This document shows positions 1-5,034 of a stretch of 5,034 bases of DNA, in pieces. The stretch comes from a bacterium. Its GTDB lineage: Bacteria > Zixibacteria > MSB-5A5 > GN15 > FEB-12. Within the stretch, counting starts at the first letter, position 1, and each line of letters begins with the position of its first letter. A program made the translations under genes and the position numbers. The stretch covers positions 1 to 5,034 of the forward strand of contig DAOVOW010000188.1 of the NCBI GenBank assembly GCA_030629485.1, read 5' to 3'. A model generated the notes under the pieces. The model saw nothing but the letters and a program-made list of their open reading frames with translations. It was not told the origin of the DNA and did no database searches.

Positions 1-74
1 ATGCGTGCGATCCGAGTCGTTATGATCCGGACAACACGGTCGGCTGTCGGCGCTGCTTTGGCTGCCGGATCGAT

Positions 75-551
75 TTAGATCTCGACCGGTTCCGGCTCTT
101 CAGTTGCGGAGCCTATCGGTGAACTGATCTCGTCCATAATCATGTGCTTGACCTTATAATCGGAATTGACCAGAACCAGTTGTTTGGCATACCCGTTGTC
201 GCTGTTGATCAGAATGGGACCCTGCAGATTCGCAGACATTTGACTGGGATCATCAGGCACCGTCACCACCACGTAGGTTTCGACTGCTTCCAGATTCTTG
301 ATCTCCAGTTCTGCAATCTCCTTGGGATTGACCTCAATGCGGTAATCCTTCATTAAAATGACCGGGTTCAGCACGATGAAGGCTGTCGCCGAGTCCTCGA
401 TCGAGTGCAGCCAGTGAAACGGCGCCATCTCCTCACGCTCAACCAGACAGAAACGGCTCAGGTGCTCGAATCCGAGGATGGGGCGTTTCATGGTGATCAC
501 TTTGTCATCGGGAATCTCCAACTGACCAAACCTGATATTGTCAATAATCAT
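75..551 (-). CDS. fliW: FliW, flagellar assembly factor and CsrA antagonist
   Basis: FliW is a small beta-barrel cytoplasmic protein. In Bacillus it binds flagellin when secretion stalls; when flagellin is exported, freed FliW binds CsrA and relieves repression of flagellin translation. The protein has 158 residues, slightly longer than Bacillus FliW (about 143). Family landmarks in order are FGQLEIPDD (8-16), PILGFEHLSRFCLVE (24-38; most members have PGFE where this has LGFE), PFHWLHSIED (44-53), TAFIVLNP (56-63), DYRIEV (69-74), VVVTVPDD (94-101), SANLQGPILIN (106-116) and AKQLVLVNSDY (122-132). The last 13 residues form an acidic tail (EEPEPVEI). It starts at ATG 551, 22 bases after the flgL stop, with AAGGA at 8 bases, and ends in TAA. 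Its presence in the same unit as csrA, though separated by flgL, supports a working CsrA-FliW switch. Its third partner, flagellin, is not in the window. Confidence 0.95.
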   Translation of the reverse strand: MIIDNIRFGQLEIPDDKVITMKRPILGFEHLSRFCLVEREEMAPFHWLHSIEDSATAFIVLNPVILMKDYRIEVNPKEIAELEIKNLEAVETYVVVTVPDDPSQMSANLQGPILINSDNGYAKQLVLVNSDYKVKHMIMDEISSPIGSATEEPEPVEI

Positions 552-573
552 ATATCCTATCCTTGGTGGCGGC
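552..573 (-). promoter_or_regulatory. fliW ribosome binding region with doubled GGA
   Basis: The 22-base flgL-fliW gap ends AAGGATAGGATAT directly before the fliW ATG. The first AAGGA is 8 bases from the ATG and is the likely Shine-Dalgarno; a second AGGA lies only 3 bases away. The doubled GGAT means a CsrA-type protein bound here would cover the ribosome site. I see no convincing hairpin presenting either GGA, so regulation is speculative. Confidence 0.4.
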
Positions 574-2511
574 TTACTTCAGGAAGCTTAACAGGCTCGG
601 CTGAATGATCTTGGACGCAGCCATCAGCGAGACTTGGTAGCTATTCTCCAAAGTAGCCAGGTCCATTATTAGCTTACTTATGTCGGCATCTTCGACGTTG
701 GACAAGAGATTGGTATACCCCAACTCCGAATCCCGAAGGCGCGCGGCGGTAGTCTCCAGCCGCATAGCCCGTGCACCCGTCTTGGCTCGAGTGTTCAATA
801 GGTGACTGATCGAAATATCCAGATTGTCCAGAAGATCCGCCACCCCTTCACGGTCATTATCATGCAGAGCATTGGACAACGCCATCAGAGTTCCTATCAC
901 ATCTCCCGATCCATAAATACCCATCGCCCTGGTCAGACGGCTACCTGAGACATCCTCGATAATCAGCGACCGGGTCGGGTCGTCGTTGGAAATCTGTATG
1001 CCCCGCCCATCGGCGTTGATGGAGGCAGTAATATCCAAACCGGAGTTGTTGATTCTGTCCAGCAGGTCCTGTACGGTCACGAGAGCCGAATCCGATAGAT
1101 CCAGAGTGCGCGTGGCGTCACCCTGATGAATGACAATCTCAGCCCAGGGGAAGCCGTTGCCGCTGTTGAGGTCGCTCAGGTTAGTCGTGGCTACCAACTG
1201 CGGATCGAGGTTATCGCCGGTGAAATCGGCGAAGAACTCCCCCAGCACACCCAGATCGGCTGCGGTGGTACCGCTGGTTTCGGCGATTTCGAAACTGACC
1301 GTTGGCATCAGGTCGCTGCCGGTGAGAACCGGGTCGATAGCTCCCTGAATACCCAGATTGGCCGCCGTGTCGTTGTCGGTACCCGATTCCGAGATGGTGA
1401 GGTTCAAGGGGACGCCGTTGGCGTCTGTTATTTCAAGTCCGGTGTTGGTGGCATTCAAACCGATTGACACGTTGGCCATCTGCGGCGGCGGCGCTGCCGC
1501 CATGGCAGCGTTGAATTTCGCAATTACGTCGGCTATCGTTGCGGATCCTGATAGATCTACTTCGACACTAATAGCACCTCCGTCGGATACCATTATCTTA
1601 CCCGGTTCCATATCCACACCGGCACCGCTGTTGAGAACGGCCAGCGAGGTTGTATTGCTGATCTGGCCGGAGGCAGTGGTATCGAACATGATGTTTCTGC
1701 TCGGGCCTATCGTGGCCACGACGTCGGTGATACCGTCGGCCGTCAACTGAGCATTGATGGTGTTGATGACATCATCCATCGTAACAGCGGCACTGAGATC
1801 GATGATAGAGGTGATACCGAGGTTGCGGTCGGTGAGAGTTATCGTCCCGGGGGTAGCGCCCTCTGTCAGGTCGATGCCGTTGCCGTTATGGAGAGCGGAG
1901 AGCAAGGTGGCGCCGGTAACACCGACCTTCAGATCGGCGTCAGCGCCCAGGACCGTCAACTCCTTGAGGAAAACATCAGCGCCAATCAGATTGACCTGCA
2001 AGCGCGAAGATGATTCGATCTCGAACTCAATCCGCCCGAAATCACCACGGTAGACAGCTCCGTTGCTGGTTGCGGTGAGAGCGTCACTCTTGGTCTGATA
2101 CCCGGCGAAAATGCTCTTGCTGCCCAGATCGCTGTTGGCGATCTGGAAGAAGCGATCGATGATATCGTCGATCTCGATGGCCACCGCCTTTCGTTCATCG
2201 GCCCCGTAGGTATCGTTGGACATGGAGATGGCGAGTTCCTTGGCCGTAGACAGCATGTTGCCAAAGTCGGACAAGGCGCTGTCGTAGGTGCCCTGCCAGT
2301 TCAAGGCAGCATCGATATTCGACCGATACTGAGCGATCCTGGCCAACTCTTTACGGTAGTCCAGATCCCTCAACGTTCCCAGTGGATCGTCGGACGGTTT
2401 GTTGATTCGCCGCCCGGTCGACATCTGGGTCTGCATCTCGAGGAACCGACGTAGCGAGCGCTGCATATTGAACACCACTCGGTCGGCCATCATGCTGGAG
2501 GATACACGCAT
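574..2511 (-). CDS. flgL: FlgL, hook-filament junction protein 3 (HAP3), expanded by repeated modules
   Basis: FlgL forms the layer between FlgK and the flagellin filament. At 645 residues it is about twice the E. coli length (317). The N-terminal core is clear: MRVSSSMMADRVVFNMQRSL, then QMSTGRRINKPSDDPLGTLR (29-48) and an IAQYRSNIDAALNW helix (59-72). The C-terminal core is equally clear: NTRAKTGARAMRLETTAARL (573-592), then SNVEDADISKLIMDLATLEN (604-623) and SYQVSLMAASKIIQPSLLSF. Between them, about 190-540, lies a Cys-free, Asp/Thr/Ser/Ala-rich insert of repeated beta-type units resembling the flagellin-IN modules of flagellins and FliD. Such inserts normally project from the filament surface. 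Start: ATG at 2511, 23 bases after the csrA stop, with a modest GAGAG 8 bases upstream and no GGA nearby; the MRVSSSMM opening matches family N-termini. It ends in TAA. An annotation as flagellin is possible, but the C-terminus and the position next to flgK favour FlgL. Confidence 0.93.
   Translation of the reverse strand: MRVSSSMMADRVVFNMQRSLRRFLEMQTQMSTGRRINKPSDDPLGTLRDLDYRKELARIAQYRSNIDAALNWQGTYDSALSDFGNMLSTAKELAISMSNDTYGADERKAVAIEIDDIIDRFFQIANSDLGSKSIFAGYQTKSDALTATSNGAVYRGDFGRIEFEIESSSRLQVNLIGADVFLKELTVLGADADLKVGVTGATLLSALHNGNGIDLTEGATPGTITLTDRNLGITSIIDLSAAVTMDDVINTINAQLTADGITDVVATIGPSRNIMFDTTASGQISNTTSLAVLNSGAGVDMEPGKIMVSDGGAISVEVDLSGSATIADVIAKFNAAMAAAPPPQMANVSIGLNATNTGLEITDANGVPLNLTISESGTDNDTAANLGIQGAIDPVLTGSDLMPTVSFEIAETSGTTAADLGVLGEFFADFTGDNLDPQLVATTNLSDLNSGNGFPWAEIVIHQGDATRTLDLSDSALVTVQDLLDRINNSGLDITASINADGRGIQISNDDPTRSLIIEDVSGSRLTRAMGIYGSGDVIGTLMALSNALHDNDREGVADLLDNLDISISHLLNTRAKTGARAMRLETTAARLRDSELGYTNLLSNVEDADISKLIMDLATLENSYQVSLMAASKIIQPSLLSFLK
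892..1911 (-). repeat. Tandem flagellin-IN-like protein modules inside flgL
   Basis: Three diverged units share the order L..L(N/H)xGxGx, short strands, (V/I/L)DLS, an (I/V)xD(V/L)(I/L)xx(I/F)N helix, then paired strands. Unit 1 covers about residues 201-280 (LLSALHNGNGID, IIDLSAAVTMDDVINTINAQ), unit 2 about 288-403 (LAVLNSGAGVD, VEVDLSGSATIADVIAKFNA) and unit 3 about 443-540 (LSDLNSGNGF, LDLSDSALVTVQDLLDRINN). Between units 2 and 3 a smaller 34-residue repeat occurs: TAANLGIQG...TGSDLMP (382-403) and TAADLGVLG...TGDNLDP (416-437). The copies are alike in protein but clearly diverged in DNA, so the duplications are old and unlikely to be an assembly error. Confidence 0.75.
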
Positions 2512-2534
2512 AGCTTAGTCTCTCATCATTAACA

Positions 2535-2879
2535 TCAGCGGTCGTTCGGCGGACTGGGCCCATCCGGTCTACGCGGTCGACGGCGCGGTCGATGGTCCGA
2601 TTTGTAGTTGATCCTGGGCGGTTTGGTTTCACCTGATCCCTTGCCGCTGATCTTCCCTCTGATTGCGTTCATCATGCCGAGCAAATCGTCCTTGATCGAT
2701 TTGGAAGCTCGTCGGTTTTCCGCTTGAATCTTGACATAGACTTCCTCGCGATGTACAATCACCTCGGCCGGCGCATCGATACCGAGTCTCACCTGGCGTC
2801 CGTGTATCCCCAGAACCGAGACTTTGATATCGTCGCCGATAGTGATCGATTCACCTAACTTCCTTGTTAGTATTAACAC
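2535..2879 (-). CDS. csrA: CsrA/RsmA-family translational regulator with a long basic C-terminal tail
   Basis: CsrA is a small dimeric protein that binds GGA-containing mRNA hairpins and usually blocks ribosome access; in flagellated bacteria with FliW it restrains flagellin translation. The core is textbook: [12 protein letters not shown] at the N-terminus with the RNA-binding L4 and R6, [11 protein letters not shown] (27-37), and [14 protein letters not shown] (42-55) with the key R44. The start is GTG at 2879, preceded by a strong GGAGG (2885-2889) 5 bases away. Family members are usually 60 to 80 residues; this one has 114. Residues 56-77 look like a helix ([20 protein letters not shown]), followed by a Gly/Lys linker and an Arg/Pro-rich end with RPRR twice in tandem (97-104), coded by an imperfect 12-base duplication. 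The core matches N55 of Bacillus CsrA, a residue I recall as needed for FliW response. The gene sits unusually between flgK and flgL. Family identity is secure; the tail's role is unknown. Confidence 0.95.
   Translation of the reverse strand: MLILTRKLGESITIGDDIKVSVLGIHGRQVRLGIDAPAEVIVHREEVYVKIQAENRRASKSIKDDLLGMMNAIRGKISGKGSGETKPPRINYKSDHRPRRRPRRPDGPSPPNDR
2568..2591 (-). repeat. 12-base imperfect tandem duplication in the csrA tail (RPRR x2)
   Basis: Minus strand 2591-2580 (CGACCGCGCCGT) and 2579-2568 (CGACCGCGTAGA) are adjacent in-frame copies identical at 9 of 12 bases. They encode Arg-Pro-Arg-Arg twice at CsrA residues 97-104. This points to local slippage as the origin of part of the basic tail. 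Confidence 0.6.
2855..2870 (-). promoter_or_regulatory. Hairpin in csrA codons 4-9 with GGA in the loop, candidate CsrA autoregulatory site
   Basis: Just inside the csrA coding region the RNA can fold as CTAAC-AAGGAA-GTTAG, a perfect 5-bp stem with a 6-base loop holding GGA (2861-2863). The core ACAAGGAAGT matches 9 of 10 bases of the ACARGGAUGU portion of the CsrA SELEX consensus. It begins nine bases after the first base of the start codon, so a bound protein would overlap the initiating ribosome. The caveat is that the residues encoded here, LTRKLG, are conserved in CsrA, so the AAGGAAG string is partly forced by the protein. Confidence 0.45.
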
Positions 2880-2896
2880 TCAACCCTCCGTGGCAT

Positions 2897-2917
2897 TACC
2901 GTTCCTCGTCAACGGCA
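2897..2917 (-). promoter_or_regulatory. Hairpin in the csrA leader with GGA at the loop, candidate CsrA site
   Basis: In the 44-base gap between flgK and csrA the transcript can form a 7-bp stem, TGCCGTT paired with AACGGTA (one G-U pair), around the 7-base loop GACGAGG. A GGA (2903-2905) sits at the 3' edge of the loop and is fully in the loop if the closing U-A pair opens. CsrA binds GGA in hairpin loops. This GGA is 16 bases upstream of the GGA in the csrA Shine-Dalgarno (2887-2889). The stem is read directly from the sequence; CsrA binding is inferred. Confidence 0.45.
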
Positions 2918-2923
2918 TCCTGG

Positions 2924-4321
2924 TTAGCGTCCGACGATACCCATACCGTGAATGACCGTGTCCAGCGCCTGGTCGACGGCCGTGATCACTCGCGCTGCAG
3001 CGTCGTACGCGTGTTGAAACTTCACCAAGTTGGCCATTTCCTCATCAAGCGACACTCCCTCCACAGACTGTCGCGCGTTGTTGATCTGATGGCCAAGCAG
3101 TTCGTAGTTGTCAGTTAACGACTGCGCCTCGTGCGTCTCAACTCCCAGCGTCCCTACCAGGCTGTTGTAGTAGTCGTTTATGGTTATCGAATTGTCCTTC
3201 ATTAATAGCTGGTTTCTAAGGTCATAAAGAGCCAGCGCAATAGTGTTGTCGCCGACGGAATCCGGCAGTGAGGCGACGGCAATTTTGTCCGTGTCGTTCA
3301 GCACTACGTCGCTGATTCGTATGGTAGCCGCGGTCGTGAAGCGACTGTCGAAGAAGTTGACACCGGTGGAATTGTCCAGGCCGTATCCGGAACGATGAAG
3401 AGAGTTGACCTGCTCGACCAGCGTTCGCGCGATTTGATCCAGCTTTTCGAGATAGTCCGGAATAATGACGTCGCGTGAATCCAGGAGCCCTTTTATCTGA
3501 CCGTTCAGGTTCTTGAAAGTTATATTCGTACCGGCCCAAACCAACACGTGTTTGACGGTACCCTTGTCATTGATAATCTCTGTATCTATGGCCAACACCT
3601 TGTCGCCATCGACCAACGCCATCGCGCCGATATAGACTATCATCGAACCATCATCTTTTTGTGACGTGTTGACGTCAATGATCTCAGACAACTGATCGAT
3701 CAAAACGTCACGATAATCGCGCAGATCATTGGCCTGAATACCACCGAGTTCACTGCGCTTGATCTCGTGGTTGAGGCGACCGACTTCCTTCGCCAGCCGG
3801 TTTACTTTGGTGGTCAGATTGACCAGATCGCGATCTATTGAATCCTGCAGATCACACAGTTGTCGCGCCATCTCGTGCAGACCATTCACCAGCAAATTGG
3901 ACTGCTCCAGAACCACCTCACGGTAGCTGGCGTTTTCGGGTTCGGTCGACAAGTCCGACCAGCCACCCCAGAAGTCGTTCAGCAGAGTGCCCATGGTGGC
4001 ATCTCCCGGCTCATTAAACAGGGCTTCCACCTGGGAGAAAGTTTTGGAGCTATAGGACCACTGCCCCAGCGACTTGTTGTTCTGTCTAAACTGATTGCCC
4101 AGGAACAGGTCTTTCAGGTGGCGCACATCGGTGGCCTTGATTCCAGTCCCCAGGATACCATAGGTCTGAACCTCCGGCAGTGTCGTTGTTACCGTGACCC
4201 GTTGTCGGCGGTAACCGGGCGTATTGACGTTGGCGATGTTGTGGCCTACCGTCTGCAGTGTCATCTGGTGTGTTAAGAGAGCACGTTTGCCCAGTTCAAG
4301 AGCCTGAAAAAGTCCCGGCAT
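2924..4321 (-). CDS. flgK: FlgK, hook-filament junction protein 1 (HAP1)
   Basis: FlgK is exported through the growing flagellum and forms the first junction layer on the hook tip, with FlgL between it and the filament. From the chosen ATG it has 465 residues. The N-terminus carries the rod/hook/HAP signature: LFQALELGKRALLTHQMTLQ, then NIANVNTPGYRRQ (about 28-40). Family-typical segments follow: FWGGWSDLSTEPENASYREV (about 117-136), a long helix at 155-190, and NDLRDYRDVLIDQLSEI (about 198-214). The C-terminus has VSLDEEMANLVKFQHAYDAA and ARVITAVDQALDTVIHGM, the conserved axial-protein helix that builds the D0/D1 core. It is shorter than the E. coli protein (about 547 residues), consistent with a reduced surface-exposed middle domain, while both core ends are intact. 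It is coupled to flgN upstream and is followed after 44 bases by csrA rather than flgL. It ends in TAA. The identity is secure. Confidence 0.96.
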   Translation of the reverse strand: MPGLFQALELGKRALLTHQMTLQTVGHNIANVNTPGYRRQRVTVTTTLPEVQTYGILGTGIKATDVRHLKDLFLGNQFRQNNKSLGQWSYSSKTFSQVEALFNEPGDATMGTLLNDFWGGWSDLSTEPENASYREVVLEQSNLLVNGLHEMARQLCDLQDSIDRDLVNLTTKVNRLAKEVGRLNHEIKRSELGGIQANDLRDYRDVLIDQLSEIIDVNTSQKDDGSMIVYIGAMALVDGDKVLAIDTEIINDKGTVKHVLVWAGTNITFKNLNGQIKGLLDSRDVIIPDYLEKLDQIARTLVEQVNSLHRSGYGLDNSTGVNFFDSRFTTAATIRISDVVLNDTDKIAVASLPDSVGDNTIALALYDLRNQLLMKDNSITINDYYNSLVGTLGVETHEAQSLTDNYELLGHQINNARQSVEGVSLDEEMANLVKFQHAYDAAARVITAVDQALDTVIHGMGIVGR

Positions 4322-4332
4322 CACACTCTCCT
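4319..4332 (-). promoter_or_regulatory. flgK ribosome binding site and TGATG stop-start junction
   Basis: Minus-strand AGGAG (4328-4332) lies 6 bases before the ATG at 4319-4321, an ideal distance. The GTG one codon earlier (4322-4324) would have only 3 bases of spacing, so the ATG is the likely flgK start. The flgN stop TGA (4321-4323) and this ATG share one base, the classic arrangement for translational coupling, which would match chaperone and client production. Confidence 0.75.
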
Positions 4333-4806
4333 GTCCAGCGCCACGTTATATGACTGCTGGTCGGTAGCGCCGCCGGCGTCATAGGTCGACTGCGGACTGT
4401 TCATTTTTGAAAGCATCTCCATCATCTTGGAGATATATTCGCGTGACTTATTGAGCAGCATCGCATTCCGGTTGCGAGTCTTCAGTATTTTGTCGTTGAG
4501 AGTGGTGATCAGGTCGCGCAGCCGCACCAACTGGGAAGCCTGGGTGTCATCGACGATCTTCAGCAAGCGGCTCACATTGAGATCCCCTTCGATGCGGTTT
4601 TCCTTCTTGATCTGATGCACCATTTCTTCGCGCTGCTGGTTGAGTTTCCGGCTCTCAAGCAGTTTCTCTCTTAGTCGGGCAGTGACTTCATTGAGACCAT
4701 CGGCATCATTCGAAACCAGCATCTGCTGCTGTTCTTCAAACAATGCGAGAAAGGATTCGAAGAGGGAGGCTTCCCTGCCAATAATCTGAATCAACCGGTC
4801 AATCAT
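4321..4806 (-). CDS. flgN: FlgN, export chaperone for FlgK and FlgL
   Basis: This 161-residue, almost wholly helical protein fits the FlgN family, usually 140 to 160 residues. FlgN binds the C-terminal ends of FlgK and FlgL in the cytoplasm and delivers them to the flagellar type III export gate. Visible features are an N-terminal helix (about 2-30, IDRLIQIIGREASLFESFLA), heptad-like charged helices to about residue 75, and a C-terminal N..N..LLNKSREYI helix (about 112-133) followed by STYDAGG, a pattern typical of the family. Its two expected clients are both encoded downstream. The frame extends to a GTG at 4848, but that codon has no Shine-Dalgarno, overlaps the transglycosylase by 26 bases and falls inside the spacer of the sigma-28 promoter, so the ATG at 4806 is preferred. 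The Shine-Dalgarno of the chosen start is weak (GTGAG, 9 bases away). The stop TGA overlaps the flgK ATG by one base, suggesting coupled translation. Confidence 0.85.
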   Translation of the reverse strand: MIDRLIQIIGREASLFESFLALFEEQQQMLVSNDADGLNEVTARLREKLLESRKLNQQREEMVHQIKKENRIEGDLNVSRLLKIVDDTQASQLVRLRDLITTLNDKILKTRNRNAMLLNKSREYISKMMEMLSKMNSPQSTYDAGGATDQQSYNVALDRRV

Positions 4807-4822
4807 ATCCCATGGCTCACGG

Positions 4823-5034
4823 TTACTGTGTAGCTTTCTTATCGACACTTCGGTTTCGCACTTTAGTATCGTCTGACGTGGTTCGGTCGCGCGCCGCCTC
4901 CAGAGTGTCGAGAACTTTGTTCACGTAGGACCGGGTCTCCTCAAACGGCGGCACCCCTTTGTATTTGATTACGTTGCCCGGCCCCGCATTGTAGGCCGCC
5001 AGGGCGAGACGCACATCGCCGAAACGATCAATCA
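4823..5034 (-). CDS. Lytic transglycosylase (SLT family), C-terminal part, 5' end cut by window edge
   Basis: Only the last 69 codons are present; the reading frame is open to the window edge and ends in TAA. The visible part begins [20 protein letters not shown] and continues with VPPFEET and a YVNKVL helix. [12 protein letters not shown] followed by PPF.ET..YV is the signature of the second half of the SLT/goose-lysozyme-like catalytic domain, which cleaves the MurNAc-GlcNAc bond of peptidoglycan. The catalytic glutamate lies upstream and cannot be checked. After the domain comes a charged, probably disordered tail of about 25 residues. The position just before flgN-flgK fits a flagellar muramidase that lets the rod through the wall, such as an FlgJ-like protein or a stand-alone SLT; that role is inferred from context. 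A GTG inside the frame at 5014 is not a plausible start because domain sequence continues upstream of it. The tail DNA also carries a sigma-28-type promoter. The family call is firm; the flagellar role is likely. Confidence 0.88.
   Translation of the reverse strand, partial: IDRFGDVRLALAAYNAGPGNVIKYKGVPPFEETRSYVNKVLDTLEAARDRTTSDDTKVRNRSVDKKATQ
4839..4865 (-). promoter_or_regulatory. Sigma-28 (FliA/SigD-type) promoter for flgN-flgK-csrA-flgL-fliW
   Basis: On the minus strand the sequence reads TAAAGTGC (-35, 4858-4865), 11 bases, then GTCGATAA (-10, 4839-4846). The enterobacterial sigma-28 consensus is TAAAGTTT-N11-GCCGATAA, so 13 of 16 positions match with exactly the expected spacer. Transcription should start about 5 to 8 bases past the -10, near 4831-4834, leaving a leader of roughly 25 bases before the flgN ATG at 4806. 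The site lies inside the variable C-terminal tail of the transglycosylase, where coding constraint is low. Late genes (flgN, flgK, flgL) under sigma-28 control are well known in other bacteria, so motif and context agree. No second copy with a good -35 was found at the other GATAA matches in the window. Confidence 0.85.

Noticed and set aside
24..71. Inverted repeat downstream of fliW: GATCCGG (24-30) and CCGGATC (65-71), with a smaller GC-rich bulged hairpin at 48-67.
   Set aside because: The large repeat has a 34-base loop and neither hairpin is followed by a T-rich run on the minus strand, so it is not a convincing intrinsic terminator; the operon may continue beyond the window.
1211..1218. 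Minus-strand GGCGATAA, a possible sigma-28 -10 element inside flgL (others at 1839-1846 and 3184-3191).
   Set aside because: None has a TAAA-type -35 at the 11-base spacing, unlike the site before flgN.
1126..2053. Several open frames on the plus strand opposite flgL (up to about 130 codons).
   Set aside because: They lie antisense to a clearly conserved flgL frame, show no recognisable domains and are the expected by-product of its codon pattern.
2351..2632. A 93-codon minus-strand frame across the csrA-flgL junction.
   Set aside because: It overlaps two well-supported genes in another frame, has no recognisable motif and is Arg/Pro-rich simply from frame-shifted GC-rich codons.
3860..4276. 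A 138-codon plus-strand frame opposite flgK.
   Set aside because: Antisense shadow of the conserved FlgK N-terminal region with no domain signature.
4807..4822. Search for flgM (anti-sigma-28), which often precedes flgN.
   Set aside because: Only 16 bases separate the transglycosylase from flgN, so flgM is not here; it may lie elsewhere, and absence from this window says nothing about the genome.
1..5034. Mobile elements, CRISPR arrays, tRNA or rRNA genes.
   Set aside because: No terminal repeats with a transposase, no regular direct repeats with spacers and no tRNA- or rRNA-like sequence were seen; the window is nearly filled by flagellar genes.

Overview
The window is one continuous late-flagellar operon segment. 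Every gene I can support lies on the minus strand, so transcription runs from high to low coordinates. In that order: the 3' end of a lytic transglycosylase (cut by the window edge at 5034), flgN (junction-protein chaperone), flgK (hook-filament junction protein 1), csrA (RNA-binding translational regulator), flgL (hook-filament junction protein 3, unusually long) and fliW (CsrA antagonist and assembly factor). Gaps between genes are 16 to 44 bases, and flgN and flgK share one base in a TGATG junction. The last 74 bases past fliW hold no gene I can see. The plus strand carries only shadow frames.

The organism is a flagellated bacterium that controls flagellar genes with the CsrA-FliW switch. 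This pairing is known from Firmicutes, spirochaetes, Campylobacterota, Deltaproteobacteria and several candidate phyla. The divergent protein sequences and the csrA position between flgK and flgL suggest an under-studied, probably environmental, lineage. My impression from memory is something like Zixibacteria or a deltaproteobacterial relative, but nothing in the window proves a phylum.

The genes form a logical unit. The transglycosylase presumably opens peptidoglycan for the rod. FlgN escorts FlgK and FlgL to the export gate. FlgK and FlgL join hook to filament. CsrA and FliW tie translation of late proteins to the assembly state.

Three signals stand out beyond the gene list. First, an excellent sigma-28 (FliA-type) promoter, TAAAGTGC-N11-GTCGATAA, sits inside the transglycosylase tail just before flgN; it marks flgN-flgK-csrA-flgL-fliW as a late transcription unit and helps fix the flgN start. 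Second, the csrA leader and first codons contain two hairpins with GGA at the loop, plus a GGA in the Shine-Dalgarno, a layout expected of CsrA autoregulation. Third, two proteins have unusual architecture: CsrA has an Arg/Pro-rich tail that nearly doubles its length, and FlgL carries about 340 extra residues made of repeated flagellin-IN-like modules.
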